64,000 nt of DNA from Antedon mediterranea (Eukaryota > Echinodermata > Crinoidea > Comatulida > Antedonidae): positions 21,790,001 through 21,854,000 of the forward strand of contig NC_092671.1 of NCBI RefSeq assembly GCF_964355755.1, read 5' to 3'. Each line of letters opens with the position of its first letter. The first letter of the stretch is position 1. The notes under the pieces were generated by a model, which worked only from the letters and a program-made list of their open reading frames with translations, was not told the origin of the DNA and made no database searches. Below, piece after piece: positions 32,001-46,117 of this stretch. The translations under genes and the position numbers were made by a program.

Positions 32001-33607
32001 TCGAAAAAACTTGTTAACATAAAAACATCAAAGTGCTAAGAATAGCTTCCAATCGCATTTGTAGACGTTTTAGACCATTTTGTGATTTTCGAAAACAACT
32101 TGTTAACATAAAAACACCAAAGTGCTTAGAATAGCATCAAATCGCATTTGGAGACGTTTTAGACCATTTTGTGATTTTCGAAAAAACTTGTTAACATAAA
32201 AACATCAAAGTGCTAAGAATAGCTTCAAATCGAATTTGGAGACATTTTAGACCAATTAGTGATTTTCGAAAAAACTTGGTTACACAAAAACATCAAAGTG
32301 GTTAAAATCACATTATAAACCGTTTTAGACCATTTTGAGCATTTCGATAACACTTTTCACACAAAAACATCAAAGTGCTTAGAATAGCTTCAAATCGCAT
32401 TTGGAGACGTTTTAGACCATTTTGTGATTTTCGAAAAAAACTTTTTAACATAAAAACACCAAACTGCTAAGAATAGCTTCAAATCGCATATGGAGACAAT
32501 TTAGACCATTTTGTGATTTTCGAAAAAACTTGTTAACATAAAAACACCAAAGTGCTTAGAATACCTTCAAATCGCATTTGGAGACATTTTAGACCATTTT
32601 GTGATTTTCGAAAAAACTTGTTAACATAAAAACATCAAAGTGCTAAGAATAGCTTCCAATCGCATTTGGAGACGTTTTAGACCATTTTGTGATTTTCGAA
32701 AAAACTTGTTAACATAAAAACACCAAAGTGATTAGAATAGCTTCAAATCGCATTTGGAGACGTTTTAGACCATTTTGTGCATTTCGATGAAACTTGGTTA
32801 CGCAAAAACATCAAAGTGCTTAAAATCACATTATAAACCGTTTTAGACCATTTTGAGCATATCGATAACACTTTTTACACAAAACACCAAAGTGCTTAGA
32901 ATAGCTTCAAATCGCATTTGGAGACGTTTTAGACCATTTTGTGATTTTCGACAAAACTTTTTCACACAAAACACCAAAGTGCTTAGAATACCTTCAAATC
33001 GCATTTGGAGACGTTTTAGACCATTTTGTGATTTTCGAAAAAACTTGTTAACATAAAAACATCAAAGTGTACAGAATAGCTTCAAATCGCATTTGGAGAC
33101 GTTTTAGACCATTTTGTGATTTTCGAAAAAACTTGTTAACATAAAAACACCAAAGTGCTTAGAATAGCTTCAAATCGCATTAGGAGACGTTTTAGACCAT
33201 TTTGTGATTTTCGAAAAAACTTGTTAACATAAAAACACCAAAGTGCTTAGAATAGCTTCAAATCGCATTAGGAGACGTTTTAGACCATTTTGTGATTTTC
33301 GAAAAAACTTGTTAACATAAAAACACCAAAGTGCTTAGAATAGCTTCAAATCGCATTTGGAGACGTTTTAGACCATTTTGTGATTTTCGAAAAAACTTGT
33401 TAACATAAAAAAAACAAAGTTCTTAAAATAGCTTCAAATCGCATTTGGAGACGTTTTAGACCATTTTGTGATTTTCGAAAAAACCTGTTAACATAAAAAC
33501 ACCAAAGTGTTTAGAAAAGCTTCAAATCGCATTTGGAGACGTTTTAGACCATTTTGGGATTTTCGAAAAAAACTTGTTAACATAAAAACACCAAAGTGCT
33601 TAGAATA
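29094..33607. repeat. Satellite array, block 4
   Basis: About 4.5 kb of satellite monomers without a gene. At 30044-30060 an A monomer carries a short (ATT)n expansion, gtgattattattattatatta, of about 14 extra bases, which I did not see elsewhere. From about 30432 onward this block repeats 21590 onward. Confidence 0.95.
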
Positions 33608-33960
33608 TGGCCGAGCGGTTAAGGCAGGGGCGCCGTTTATCGTACCTAAAGAGCCAACAACAACATCGGCAAGGGTTCGAGGCCGACTCGCTCCTAGTTC
33701 TGGTGGTGGAACAAGTCTTCTCGGATAAGGACTATAAACCGTAGGTCCAGTGTACACAGTTATAACATGTGTGTACTTTAAAGAACCCAGTTCATTATTC
33801 GAAAAAGAGTAGGGGGTTACCCCGGTGAACTGGTTCACACAATAGCCTCTGTATCAGGGGGATTACCACCTATCTGATAGGACAGTGATTAATTCACTAT
33901 TGGTAATCCTTGGCCACAGTGCCTAAAGTAATAAAATAAAATAAAAATAAATAAATAAAT
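33608..33960 (+). mobile_element. tRNA-derived SINE, copy 4
   Basis: A box 33608-33618, B box 33674-33684. It is the +8842 sister of copy 2, with the same aaagtaat variant and the same extra A upstream (near 33565). The empty LTR-element target site upstream is at 33386-33390. Confidence 0.88.
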
Positions 33961-34699
33961 AATAGCTTCAAATCGCATTTGGAGACGTTTTAGACCATTT
34001 TGTAATTTTCAAAAAAACTTGTTAACATAAAAACACCAAAGTTCTTAGAATAGCTTCAAATCGCATTTGGAGACGTTTTAGACCATTTTGTGCATTTCGA
34101 TGAAACTTGGTTACACAAAAACATCAAAGTGCTTAAAATCACATTATAAACCGTTTTAGACCATTTGAGCATTTCGATAACACTTTTCACACAAAAACAT
34201 CAAAGTTCACAATATAGCTTAATATCCTATTTAAAAACGTTTTAGACCATTTTGAGCATTTCGACAAAACTTTTTCACACAAAACACCAAAGTGCTTAGA
34301 ATACCTTCAAATCGCATTTGGAGACGTTTTAGACAATTTTGTGATTTTCGAAAAAACTTGTTAACATAAAAACATCAAAGTTTACAGAATAGCTTCAAAT
34401 CGCATTTGGAGACGTTTTAGACAATTTTGTGATTTTCGAAAAAACTTGTTAACATAAAAACACCAAAGTGCTTAGAATAGCTTCAAATCGCATTGGGAGA
34501 CGTTTTAGACCATTTTGTGATTTTCGAAAAAACTTGTTAACATAAAAACATCAAAGTGTACAGAATAGCTTCAAATTGCATTTGGAGACGTTTTAGACCA
34601 TTTTGTGATTTTCGAAAAAACTTGTTAACATAAAAACACCAAAGTGCTTAGAATAGCTTCAAATCGCATTTGGAGACGTTTTAAACCATTTTGTGATTT

Positions 34700-37600
34700 T
34701 CGAAAAAACTTGTTAACATAAAAACACCAAAATGTTTAGAATAGCTTCAAATCGCATTTGGAGACGTTTTAGACCATTTTGTGATTTTCGAAAAAACTTG
34801 TTAACACAAAAACACCAAAGTGATTAGAATAGCTTCAAATCGCATTTGGAGACGTTTTAGACCATTTTGTGATTTTCGAAAAAACTTGTTAACATAAAAA
34901 CACCAAAGTGATTAGAATAGCTTCAAATCGCATTTGGAGACGTTTTAGACCATTTTGTGCATTTCGATGAAACTTGGTTACGCAAAAACATCAAAGTAAT
35001 AATCACATTATAAACAGTTTTAGACCATTTTGAGCATATCGATAAAACTTTTTACACAAAACACCAAAGTGCTTAGAATAGCTTCAAATCGCATTTGGAG
35101 ACGTTTTAGACCATTTTGTGATTTTCGACAAAACTTTTTCACACAAAACACCAAAGTGCTTAGAATACCTTCAAATCGCATTTGGAGACGTTTTAGACCA
35201 TTTTGTGATTTTCGAAAAAACTTGTTAACATAAAAACATCAAAGTGTACAGAATAGCTTCAAATCGCATTTGGAGACGTTTTAGACCATTTTGTGATTTT
35301 CGAAAAAACTTGTTAACATAAAAACACCAAAGTGCTTAGAATAGCTTCAAATCGCATTAGGAGACGTTTTAGACCATTTTGTTATTTTCGAAAAAACTTG
35401 TTAACATAAAAACACCAAAATGTTTAGAATAGCTTCAAATCGCATTTGTAGACGTTTTAGACCATTTTGTGATTTTCGAAAAAACTTGTTAACACAAAAA
35501 CACCAAAGTGATTAGAATAGCTTCAAATCGCATTTGGAGACGTTTTAGACCATTTTGTGCATTTCGATGAAACTTGGTTACGCAAAAACATCAAAGTGCT
35601 TAAAATCACATTATAAACCGTTTTAGACCATTTTGAGCATATCGATAACACTTTTCACACAAAAACATCAAAGAGCACAATATAGCTTAATATCGTATTT
35701 AAAAACGTTTTAGACCATTTTGAGCAATTCGACAAAACTCTTTCACAAAAAACACCAAAGTGCTTAGAATAGCTTCAAATCGCATTTGGAGACGTTTTAG
35801 ACCATTTTGTGATTTTCGAAAAAACTTGTTAACATAAAAACATCAAAGGGCTAAGAATAGCTTCAAATCGCATTTGGAGACATTTTAGACCAATTAGTGA
35901 TTTTCGAAAAAACTTGGTTACACAAAAACATCAAAGTGGTTAAAATCACATTATAAACCGTTTTAGACCATTTTGAGCATTTCGATAACACTTTTCACAC
36001 AAAAACATCAAAGTGCACAAAATAGCTTAATATCGTATTTGGAAACGTTTTAGAACATTTTGTGATTTTCGAAAAAACTTGTTAACATAAAACACCAAAG
36101 TGTACAGAATAGCTTCAAATCGCATTTGGAGACATTTTAGACCAATTTGTGATTTTCGAAAAAACTTGTTAACATAAAAACACCAAAGTGCTTAGAATAC
36201 CTTCAAATCGCATTTGGAGACGTTTAAGACCATTTTGTGATTTTCGAAAAAACTTGTTAACATAAAAAAACCAAAGTGCTTAGAATAGCTTCAAATCGCA
36301 TTTGGAGACGTTTTAGACCAATTTGTGATTTTCGAAAAAACTTGGTTACACAAAAACATCAAAGTGGATAAAAGCACATTATAAACCGTTTTAGACTATT
36401 TTGAGCATTTCGATAACACATTTCACACAAAAACATCAAAGAGCACAAAATAGCTTAATATCGTATTTAAAAACGTTTTAAACCATTTTGAGCATTTCGA
36501 CAAAACTTTTTCACACAAAACACCAAAGTGTACAGAATAGCTTCAAATCGCATTTGGAGACGTTTTAGACCATTTTGTGATTTTCGAAAAAACTTGTTAA
36601 TATAAAAACACCAAAGTACTTAGAATAGCTTCAAATCGCATTTGGAGACGTTTTAGACCATTTTGTGATTTTCGAAAAAACTTGTTAACATAAAAACATC
36701 AAAGTGCTAAGAATAGCTTCCAATCGCATTTGGAGACATTTTAGACCAATTTGTGATTTTCGAAAAAACTTGGTTACACAAAAACATCAAAGTGCTTAAA
36801 ATCACATTATAAACCGTTTTAGACCATTTTGAGCATTTCGATAACACATTTCACACAAAAACATCAAAGAGCACAAAATAGCTTAATATCGTATTTAAAA
36901 ACGTTTTAAACCATTTTGAGCATTTCGACAAAACTTTTTCACACAAAACACCAAAGTGTTTAGAAAAGCTTCAAATCGCATTTGGAGACGTTTTAGACCA
37001 TTTTGGGATTTTCGAAAAAACTTGTTAACATAAAAACACCAAAGTGCTTAGAATAGCTTCAAATCGCATTTGGAGACGTTTTAGACCATTTTGTAATTTT
37101 CGAAAAAACTTGTTAACATAAAAACACCAAAATGTTTAGAATAGCTTCAAATCGCATTTGGAGACGTTTTAGACCATTTTGTGATTTTCGAAAAAACTTG
37201 TTAACACAAAAACACCAAAGTGATTAGAATAGCTTCAAATCGCATTTGGAGACGTTTTAGACCATTTTGTGATTTTCGAAAAAACTTGTTAACATAAAAA
37301 CAGCAAAGTGATTAGAATAGCTTCAAATCGCATTTGGAGACGTTTTAGACCATTTTGTGCATTTCGATGAAACTTGGTTACGCAAAAACATCAAAGTAAT
37401 AATCACATTATAAACAGTTTTAGACCATTTTGAGCATATCGATAAAACTTTTTACACAAAACACCAAAGTGCTTAGAATAGCTTCAAATCGCATTTGGAG
37501 ACGTTTTAGACCATTTTGTGATTTTCGACAAAACTTTTTCACACAAAACACCAAAGTGCTTAGAATACCTTCAAATCGCATTTGGAGACGTTTTAGACCA

Positions 37601-38590
37601 TTTTGTGATTTTCGAAAAAACTTGTTAACATAAAAACATCAAAGTGTACAGAATAGCTTCAAATCGCATTTGGAGACGTTTTAGACCATTTTGTGATTTT
37701 CGAAAAAACTTGTTAACATAAAAACACCAAAGTGCTTAGAATAGCTTCAAATCGCATTAGGAGACGTTTTAGACCATTTTGTTATTTTCGAAAAAACTTG
37801 TTAACATAAAAACACCAAAATGTTTAGAATAGCTTCAAATCGCATTTGTAGACGTTTTAGACCATTTTGTGATTTTCGAAAAAACTTGTTAACACAAAAA
37901 CACCAAAGTGATTAGAATAGCTTCAAATCGCATTTGGAGACGTTTTAGACCATTTTGTGCATTTCGATGAAACTTGGTTACGCAAAAACATCAAAGTGCT
38001 TAAAATCACATTATAAACCGTTTTAGACCATTTTGAGCATATCGATAACACTTTTCACACAAAAACATCAAAGAGCACAATATAGCTTAATATCGTATTT
38101 AAAAACGTTTTAGACCATTTTGAGCAATTCGACAAAACTTTTTCACACAAAACACCAAAGTGCTTAGAATAGCTTCAAATCGCATTTGGAGACGTTTTAG
38201 ACCATTTTGTGATTTTCGAAAAAACTTGTTAACATAAAAACATCAAAGGGCTAAGAATAGCTTCAAATCGCATTTGGAGACATTTTAGACCAATTAGTGA
38301 TTTTCGAAAAAACTTGGTTACACAAAAACATCAAAGTGGTTAAAATCACATTATAAACCGTTTTAGACCATTTTGAGCATATCGATAAAATTTTTTACAC
38401 AAAAACATCAAAGAGCACAAAATAGCTTAATATCGTATTTGGAAACGTTTTAGAACATTTTGTGATTTTCGAAAAAACTTGTTAACATAAAACACCAAAG
38501 TGTACAGAATAGCTTCAAATCGCATTTGGAGACATTTTAGACCAATTTGTGATTTTCGAAAAAACTTGTTAACATAAAAACACCAAAGTG
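34700..38590. repeat. Duplication 34700-36190 / 37100-38590 (spacing 2400 bp)
   Basis: About 1.5 kb is repeated, including the aaagtaataatcac junction (34995 and 37395) and the monomer variants gttattttcg and catttgtagacg. Few differences are visible, for example caccaaag versus cagcaaag near 34901/37301. The same block also matches about 2.8-4.1 kb in block 1. Confidence 0.75.
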
Positions 38591-39132
38591 CTAAGAATAG
38601 CTTCAAATCGCATTTGGAGACATTTTAGACCAATTTGTGATTTTCGAAAAAACTTGGTTACACAAAAACATCAAAGTGCTTAAAATCACATTATAAAACC
38701 GTTTTAGACCATTTCGATAACACTTTTCACACAAAAACATCAAAGAGCATAAAATAGGTTAATATCGTATTTAAAAACGTTTTAGACCATTTTGAGCATT
38801 TCGATGAAACTTGGTTACGCAAAAACATCAAAGTGCTTAAAATCACATTATAAACCGTTTTAGACCATTTTGAGCATATCGATAAAATTTTTTACACAAA
38901 AACATCAAAGAGCACAAAATAGCTTAATATCGTATTTGGAAACGTTTTAGAACATTTTGTGATTTTCGAAAAAACTTGTTAACATAAAACACCAAAGTGT
39001 ACAGAATAGCTTCAAATCGCATTTGGAGACATTTTAGACCAATTTGTGATTTTCGAAAAAACTTGTTAACATAAAAACACCAAAGTGCTAAGAATAGCTT
39101 CAAATCGCATTTGGAGACATTTTAGACCAATT

Positions 39133-41908
39133 TGTGATTTTCGAAAAAACTTGGTTACACAAAAACATCAAAGTGCTTAAAATCACATTATAAAACCGTT
39201 TTAGACCATTTTGAGCATTTCGATAACACTTTTCACACAAAAACATCAAAGAGCATAAAATAGGTTAATATCGTATTTAAAAACGTTTTAGACCATTTTG
39301 AGCATTTCGACAAAACTTTTTCACACAAAACACCAAAGTGTACAGAATAGCTTAATATCGTATTTAAAAACGTTTTAGACCATTTTGTGATTTTCGAAAA
39401 AACTTGTTAACATAAAAACACCAAAGTGCTTACAATAATAGCTTCAAATCGCATTAGGAGACGTTTTAGACCATTTTGTGATTTTCGAAAAAACTTGTTA
39501 ACATAAAAACATCAAAGTGTACAGAATAGCTTCAAATCGCATTTGGAGACGTTTTAGACCATTTTGTGATTTTCAAAAAAAACTTGTTAACATAAAAACA
39601 CCAAAGTGCTTAGAATATCTTCAAATCGCATTTGGAGACGTTTTAGACCATTTTGTGATTTTCGAAAAAACTTGTTAACATAAAAACATCAAAGTTTACA
39701 GAATAACTTCAAATCGCATTTGGAGACGTTTTAGACAATTTTGTGATTTTCGAAAAAACTTGTTAACACAAAAACACCAAAGTGTTTAGAAAAGCTTCAA
39801 ATCGCATTTGGAGAAGTTTTAGACCATTTTGTGATTTTCGAAAAAACTTGTTAACATAAAAACACCAAAGTGTTTAGAAAAGCTTCAAATCGCATTTGGA
39901 GACGTTTTAGACCATTTTGGGATTTTCGAAAAAACTTGTTAACATAAAAACACCAAAGTGCTTAGAATAGCTTCAAATCGCATTTGGAGACGTTTTAGAC
40001 CATTTTGTAATTTTCAAAAAAACTTGTTAACATAAAAACACCAAAGTTCTTAGAATAGCTTCAAATCGCATTTGGAGACGTTTTAGACCATTTTGTGCAT
40101 TTCGATGAAACTTGGTTACACAAAAACATCAAAGTCCTTAAAATCACATTATAAACCGTTTTAGACCATTTGAGCATTTCGATAACACTTTTCACACAAA
40201 AACATCAAAGAGCACAATATAGCTTAATATCCTATTTAAAAACGTTTTAGACCATTTTGAGCATTTCGACAAAACTTTTTCACACAAAACACCAAAGTGC
40301 TTAGAATACCTTCAAATCGCATTTGGAGACGTTTTAGACCATTTTGTGTTTTTCGAAAAAACTTGTTAACATAAAAACATCAAAGTTTACAGAATAGCTT
40401 CAAATCGCATTTGGAGACGTTTTAGACAATTTTGTGATTTTCGAAAAAACTTGTTAATATAAAAACACCAAAGTGCTTAGAATAGCTTCAAATCGCATTT
40501 GGAGACGTTTTAGACCATTTTGTGATTTTCGAAAAAACTTGGTTACACAAAAACATCAAAGTGCTTAAAATCACATTATAAAACCGTTTTAGACCATTTT
40601 GAGCATTTCGATAACACTTTTCACAAAAAAACATCAAAGAGCATAAAATAGGTTAATATCGTATTTAAAAACGTTTTAGACCATTTTGAGCATTTCGACA
40701 AAACTTTTTCACACAAAACACCAAAGTGTACAGAATAGCTTAATATCGTATTTAAAAACGTTTTAGACCATTTTGTGATTTTCGAAAAAACTTGTTAACA
40801 TAAAAACACCAAAGTGCTTACAATAATAGCTTCAAATCGCATTAGGAGACGTTTTAGACCATTTTGTGATTTTCGAAAAAACTTGTTAACATAAAAACAT
40901 CAAAGTGTACAGAATAGCTTCAAATCGCATTTGGAGACGTTTTAGACCATTTTGTGATTTTCAAAAAAAACTTGTTAACATAAAAACACCAAAGTGCTTA
41001 GAATATCTTCAAATCGCATTTGGAGACGTTTTAGACCATTTTGTGATTTTCGAAAAAACTTGTTAACATAAAAACATCAAAGTTTACAGAATAACTTCAA
41101 ATCGCATTTGGAGACGTTTTAGACAATTTTGTGATTTTCGAAAAAACTTGTTAACACAAAAACACCAAAGTGTTTAGAAAAGCTTCAAATCGCATTTGGA
41201 GAAGTTTTAGACCATTTTGTGATTTTCGAAAAAACTTGTTAACATAAAAACACCAAAGTGTTTAGAAAAGCTTCAAATCGCATTTGGAGACGTTTTAGAC
41301 CATTTTGGGATTTTCGAAAAAACTTGTTAACATAAAAACACCAAAGTGCTTAGAATAGCTTCAAATCGCATTTGGAGACGTTTTAGACCATTTTGTAATT
41401 TTCAAAAAAACTTGTTAACATAAAAACACCAAAGTTCTTAGAATAGCTTCAAATCGCATTTGGAGACGTTTTAGACCATTTTGTGCATTTCGATGAAACT
41501 TGGTTACACAAAAACATCAAAGTCCTTAAAATCACATTATAAACCGTTTTAGACCATTTGAGCATTTCGATAACACTTTTCACACAAAAACATCAAAGAG
41601 CACAATATAGCTTAATATCCTATTTAAAAACGTTTTAGACCATTTTGAGCATTTCGACAAAACTTTTTCACACAAAACACCAAAGTGCTTAGAATACCTT
41701 CAAATCGCATTTGGAGACGTTTTAGACCATTTTGTGTTTTTCGAAAAAACTTGTTAACATAAAAACATCAAAGTTTACAGAATAGCTTCAAATCGCATTT
41801 GGAGACGTTTTAGACAATTTTGTGATTTTCGAAAAAACTTGTTAATATAAAAACACCAAAGTGCTTAGAATAGCTTCAAATCGCATTTGGAGACGTTTTA
41901 GACCATTT
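39133..41908. repeat. Tandem duplication of a 1388-bp higher-order unit
   Basis: 39133-40520 is followed directly by its copy at 40521-41908. The odd junction cttacaataatagc (39429 and 40817) and the variant gtgtttttcg (40345 and 41733) occur at the same place in both. A single difference seen is cttttcacac versus cttttcacaa near 39230/40618. Confidence 0.8.
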
Positions 41909-44900
41909 TGTGATTTTCGACAAAACTTTTTCACACAAAACACCAAAGTGCTTAGAATACCTTCAAATCGCATTTGGAGACGTTTTAGACCATTTTGTGA
42001 TTTTCGAAAAAACTTGTTAACATAAAAACATCAAAGTGTCCAGAATAGCTTCAAATCGCATTTGGAGACGTTTTAGACCATTTTGTGATTTTCGAAAAAA
42101 CTTGTTAACATAAAAACACCAAAGTGCTTAGAATAGCTTCAAATCGCATTAGGAGACGTTTTAGACCATTTTGTTATTTTCGAAAAAACTTGTTAACATA
42201 AAAACACCAAAATGTTTAGAATAGCTTCAAATCGCATTTGTAGACGTTTTAGACCATTTTGTGATTTTCGAAAAAACTTGTTAACACAAAAACACCAAAG
42301 TGATTAGAATAGCTTCAAATCGCATTTGGAGACGTTTTAGACCATTTTGTGCATTTCGATGAAACTTGGTTACGCAAAAACATCAAAGTGCTTAAAATCA
42401 CATTATAAACCGTTTTAGACCATTTTGAGCATATCGATAACACTTTTCACTCAAAAACATCAAAGAGCACAATATAGCTTAATATCGTATTTAAAAACGT
42501 TTTAGACCATTTTGAGCAATTCGACAAAACTTTTTCACACAAAACACCAAAGTGCTTAGAATAGCTTCAAATCGCATTTGGAGACGTTTTAGACCATTTT
42601 GTGATTTTCGAAAAAAACTTGTTAACATAAAAACATCAAAGGGCTAAGAATAGCTTCAAATCGCATTTGGAGACATTTTAGACCAATTAGTGATTTTCGA
42701 AAAAACTTGGTTACACAAAAACATCAAAGTGGTTAAAATCACATTATAAACCGTTTTAGACCATTTTGAGCATATCGATAAAATTTTTTACACAAAAACA
42801 TCAAAGAGCACAAAATAGCTTAATATCGTATTTTGAAACGTTTTAGAACATTTTGTGATTTTCGAAAAAACTTGTTAACATAAAACTCCAAAGTGTACAG
42901 AATAGCTTCAAATCGCATTTGGAGACATTTTAGACCAATTTGTGATTTTCGAAAAAACTTGTTAACATAAAAACACCAAAGTGCTAAGAATAGCTTCAAA
43001 TCGCATTTGGAGACATTTTAGACCAATTTGTGATTTTCGAAAAAACTTGGTTACACAAAAACATCAAAGTGCTTAAAATCACATTATAAAACCGTTTTAG
43101 ACCATTTTGAGCATTTCGATAACACTTTTCACACAAAAACATCAAAGAGCATAAAATAGGTTAATATCGTATTTAAAAACGTTTTAGACCATTTTGAGCA
43201 TTTCGATGAAACTTGGTTACGCAAAAACATCAAAGTGTTTAAAATCACATTATAAACCGTTTTAGACCATTTTGAGCATATCGATAAAATTTTTTACACA
43301 AAAACATCAAAGAGCACAAAATAGCTTAATATCGTATTTGGAAACGTTTTAGAACATTTTGTGATTTTCGAAAAAACTTGTTAACATAAAAACATCAAAG
43401 TGTCCAGAATAGCTTCAAATCGCATTTGGAGACGTTTTAGACCATTTTGTGATTTTCGAAAAAACTTGTTAACATAAAAACACCAAAGTGCTTAGAATAG
43501 CTTCAAATCGCATTAGGAGACGTTTTAGACCATTTTGTTATTTTCGAAAAAACTTGTTAACATAAAAACACCAAAATGTTTAGAATAGCTTCAAATCGCA
43601 TTTGTAGACGTTTTAGACCATTTTGTGATTTTCGAAAAAACTTGTTAACATAAAAACACCAAAGTGCTTAGAATATCTTCAAATCGCATTTGGAGACGTT
43701 TTAGACCATTTTGTGATTTTCGAAAAAACTTGTTAACATAAAAACATCAAAGTTTACAGAATAACTTCAAATCGCATTTGGAGACGTTTTAGACAATTTT
43801 GTGATTTTCGAAAAAACTTGTTAACACAAAAACACCAAAGTGTTTAGAAAAGCTTCAAATCGCATTTGGAGAAGTTTTAGACCATTTTGTGATTTTCGAA
43901 AAAACTTGTTAACATAAAAACACCAAAGTGTTTAGAAAAGCTTCAAATCGCATTTGGAGACGTTTTAGACCATTTTGGGATTTTCGAAAAAACTTGTTAA
44001 CATAAAAACACCAAAGTGCTTAGAATAGCTTCAAATCGCATTTGGAGACGTTTTAGACCATTTTGTAATTTTCAAAAAAACTTGTTAACATAAAAACACC
44101 AAAGTTCTTAGAATAGCTTCAAATCGCATTTGGAGACGTTTTAGACCATTTTGTGCATTTCGATGAAACTTGGTTACACAAAAACATCAAAGTCCTTAAA
44201 ATCACATTATAAACCGTTTTAGACCATTTGAGCATTTCGATAACACTTTTCACACAAAAACATCAAAGAGCACAATATAGCTTAATATCCTATTTAAAAA
44301 CGTTTTAGACCATTTTGAGCATTTCGACAAAACTTTTTCACACAAAACACCAAAGTGCTTAGAATACCTTCAAATCGCATTTGGAGACGTTTTAGACCAT
44401 TTTGTGTTTTTCGAAAAAACTTGTTAACATAAAAACATCAAAGTTTACAGAATAGCTTCAAATCGCATTTGGAGACGTTTTAGACAATTTTGTGATTTTC
44501 GAAAAAACTTGTTAATATAAAAACACCAAAGTGCTTAGAATAGCTTCAAATCGCATTTGGAGACGTTTTAGACCATTTTGTGATTTTCGACAAAACTTTT
44601 TCACACAAAACACCAAAGTGCTTAGAATACCTTCAAATCGCATTTGGAGACGTTTTAGACCATTTTGTGATTTTCGAAAAAACTTGTTAACATAAAAACA
44701 TCAAAGTGTCCAGAATAGCTTCAAATCGCATTTGGAGACGTTTTAGACCATTTTGTGATTTTCGAAAAAACTTGTTAACATAAAAACACCAAAGTGCTTA
44801 GAATAGCTTCAAATCGCATTAGGAGACGTTTTAGACCATTTTGTTATTTTCGAAAAAACTTGTTAACATAAAAACACCAAAATGTTTAGAATAGCTTCAA

Positions 44901-46058
44901 ATCGCATTTGTAGACGTTTTAGACCATTTTGTGATTTTCGAAAAAACTTGTTAACACAAAAACACCAAAGTGATTAGAATAGCTTCAAATCGCATTTGGA
45001 GACGTTTTAGACCATTTTGTGCATTTCGATGAAACTTGGTTACGCAAAAACATCAAAGTGCTTAAAATCACATTATAAACCGTTTTAGACCATTTTGAGC
45101 ATATCGATAACACTTTTCACACAAAAACATCAAAGAGCACAATATAGCTTAATATCGTATTTAAAAACGTTTTAGACCATTTTGAGCAATTCGACAAAAC
45201 TTTTTCACACAAAACACCAAAGTGCTTAGAATAGCTTCAAATCGCATTTGGAGACGTTTTAGACCATTTTGTGATTTTCGAAAAAACTTGTTAACATAAA
45301 AACATCAAAGGGCTAAGAATAGCTTCAAATCGCATTTGGAGACATTTTAGACCAATTAGTGATTTTCGAAAAAACTTGGTTACACAAAAACATCAAAGTG
45401 GTTAAAATCACATTATAAACCGTTTTAGACCATTTTGAGCATATCGATAAAATTTTTTACACAAAAACATCAAAGAGCACAAAATAGCTTAATATCGTAT
45501 TTGGAAACGTTTTAGAACATTTTGTGATTTTCGAAAAAACTTGTTAACATAAAACTCCAAAGTGTACAGAATAGCTTCAAATCGCATTTGGAGACATTTT
45601 AGACCAATTTGTGATTTTCGAAAAAACTTGTTAACATAAAAACACCAAAGTGCTAAGAATAGCTTCAAATCGCATTTGGAGACATTTTAGACCAATTTGT
45701 GATTTTCGAAAAAACTTGGTTACACAAAAACATCAAAGTGCTTAAAATCACATTATAAAACCGTTTTAGACCATTTTGAGCATTTCGATAACACTTTTCA
45801 CACAAAAACATCAAAGAGCATAAAATAGGTTAATATCGTATTTAAAAACGTTTTAGACCATTTTGAGCATTTCGATGAAACTTGGTTACGCAAAAACATC
45901 AAAGTGTTTAAAATCACATTATAAACCGTTTTAGACCATTTTGAGCATATCGATAAAATTTTTTACACAAAAACATCAAAGAGCACAAAATAGCTTAATA
46001 TCGTATTTGGAAACGTTTTAGAACATTTTGTGATTTTCGAAAAAACTTGTTAACATAA
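40972..46058. repeat. Duplication 40972-43388 / 43642-46058 (spacing 2670 bp)
   Basis: About 2.4 kb repeated, overlapping the second copy of the 1388-bp unit. Shared markers include gaatatcttc (41001 and 43671), gtgtccagaatag (about 42036 and 44706) and aaaactccaaag. A 1-bp indel near 42610 changes the spacing to 2669 in the distal part, and 42449 reads cactcaaaa where the sister reads cacacaaaa. Confidence 0.75.
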
Positions 46059-46117
46059 AACACCAAAGTGTACAGAATAGCTTCAAATCGCATTTGGAGA
46101 CATTTTAGACAAATTTG

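Larger units (their letters stand above)
21590..36530. repeat. Long segmental duplication: 21590-27688 repeated at 30432-36530 (spacing 8842 bp)
   Basis: About 6.1 kb of satellite, including a SINE copy, is present twice at a constant spacing of 8842 bp. Private variants are shared: atagcatcaaatcg (about 23287 and 32129), caaattgcat (25730 and 34572), cgacaaaactctttcac (about 26888 and 35730), and the SINE variant with aaagtaat and seven A upstream. Constant spacing means no net indel. The copies part after about 27688/36530, where one reads gtgcttagaatacc and the other gtgtacagaatagc. Confidence 0.85.
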
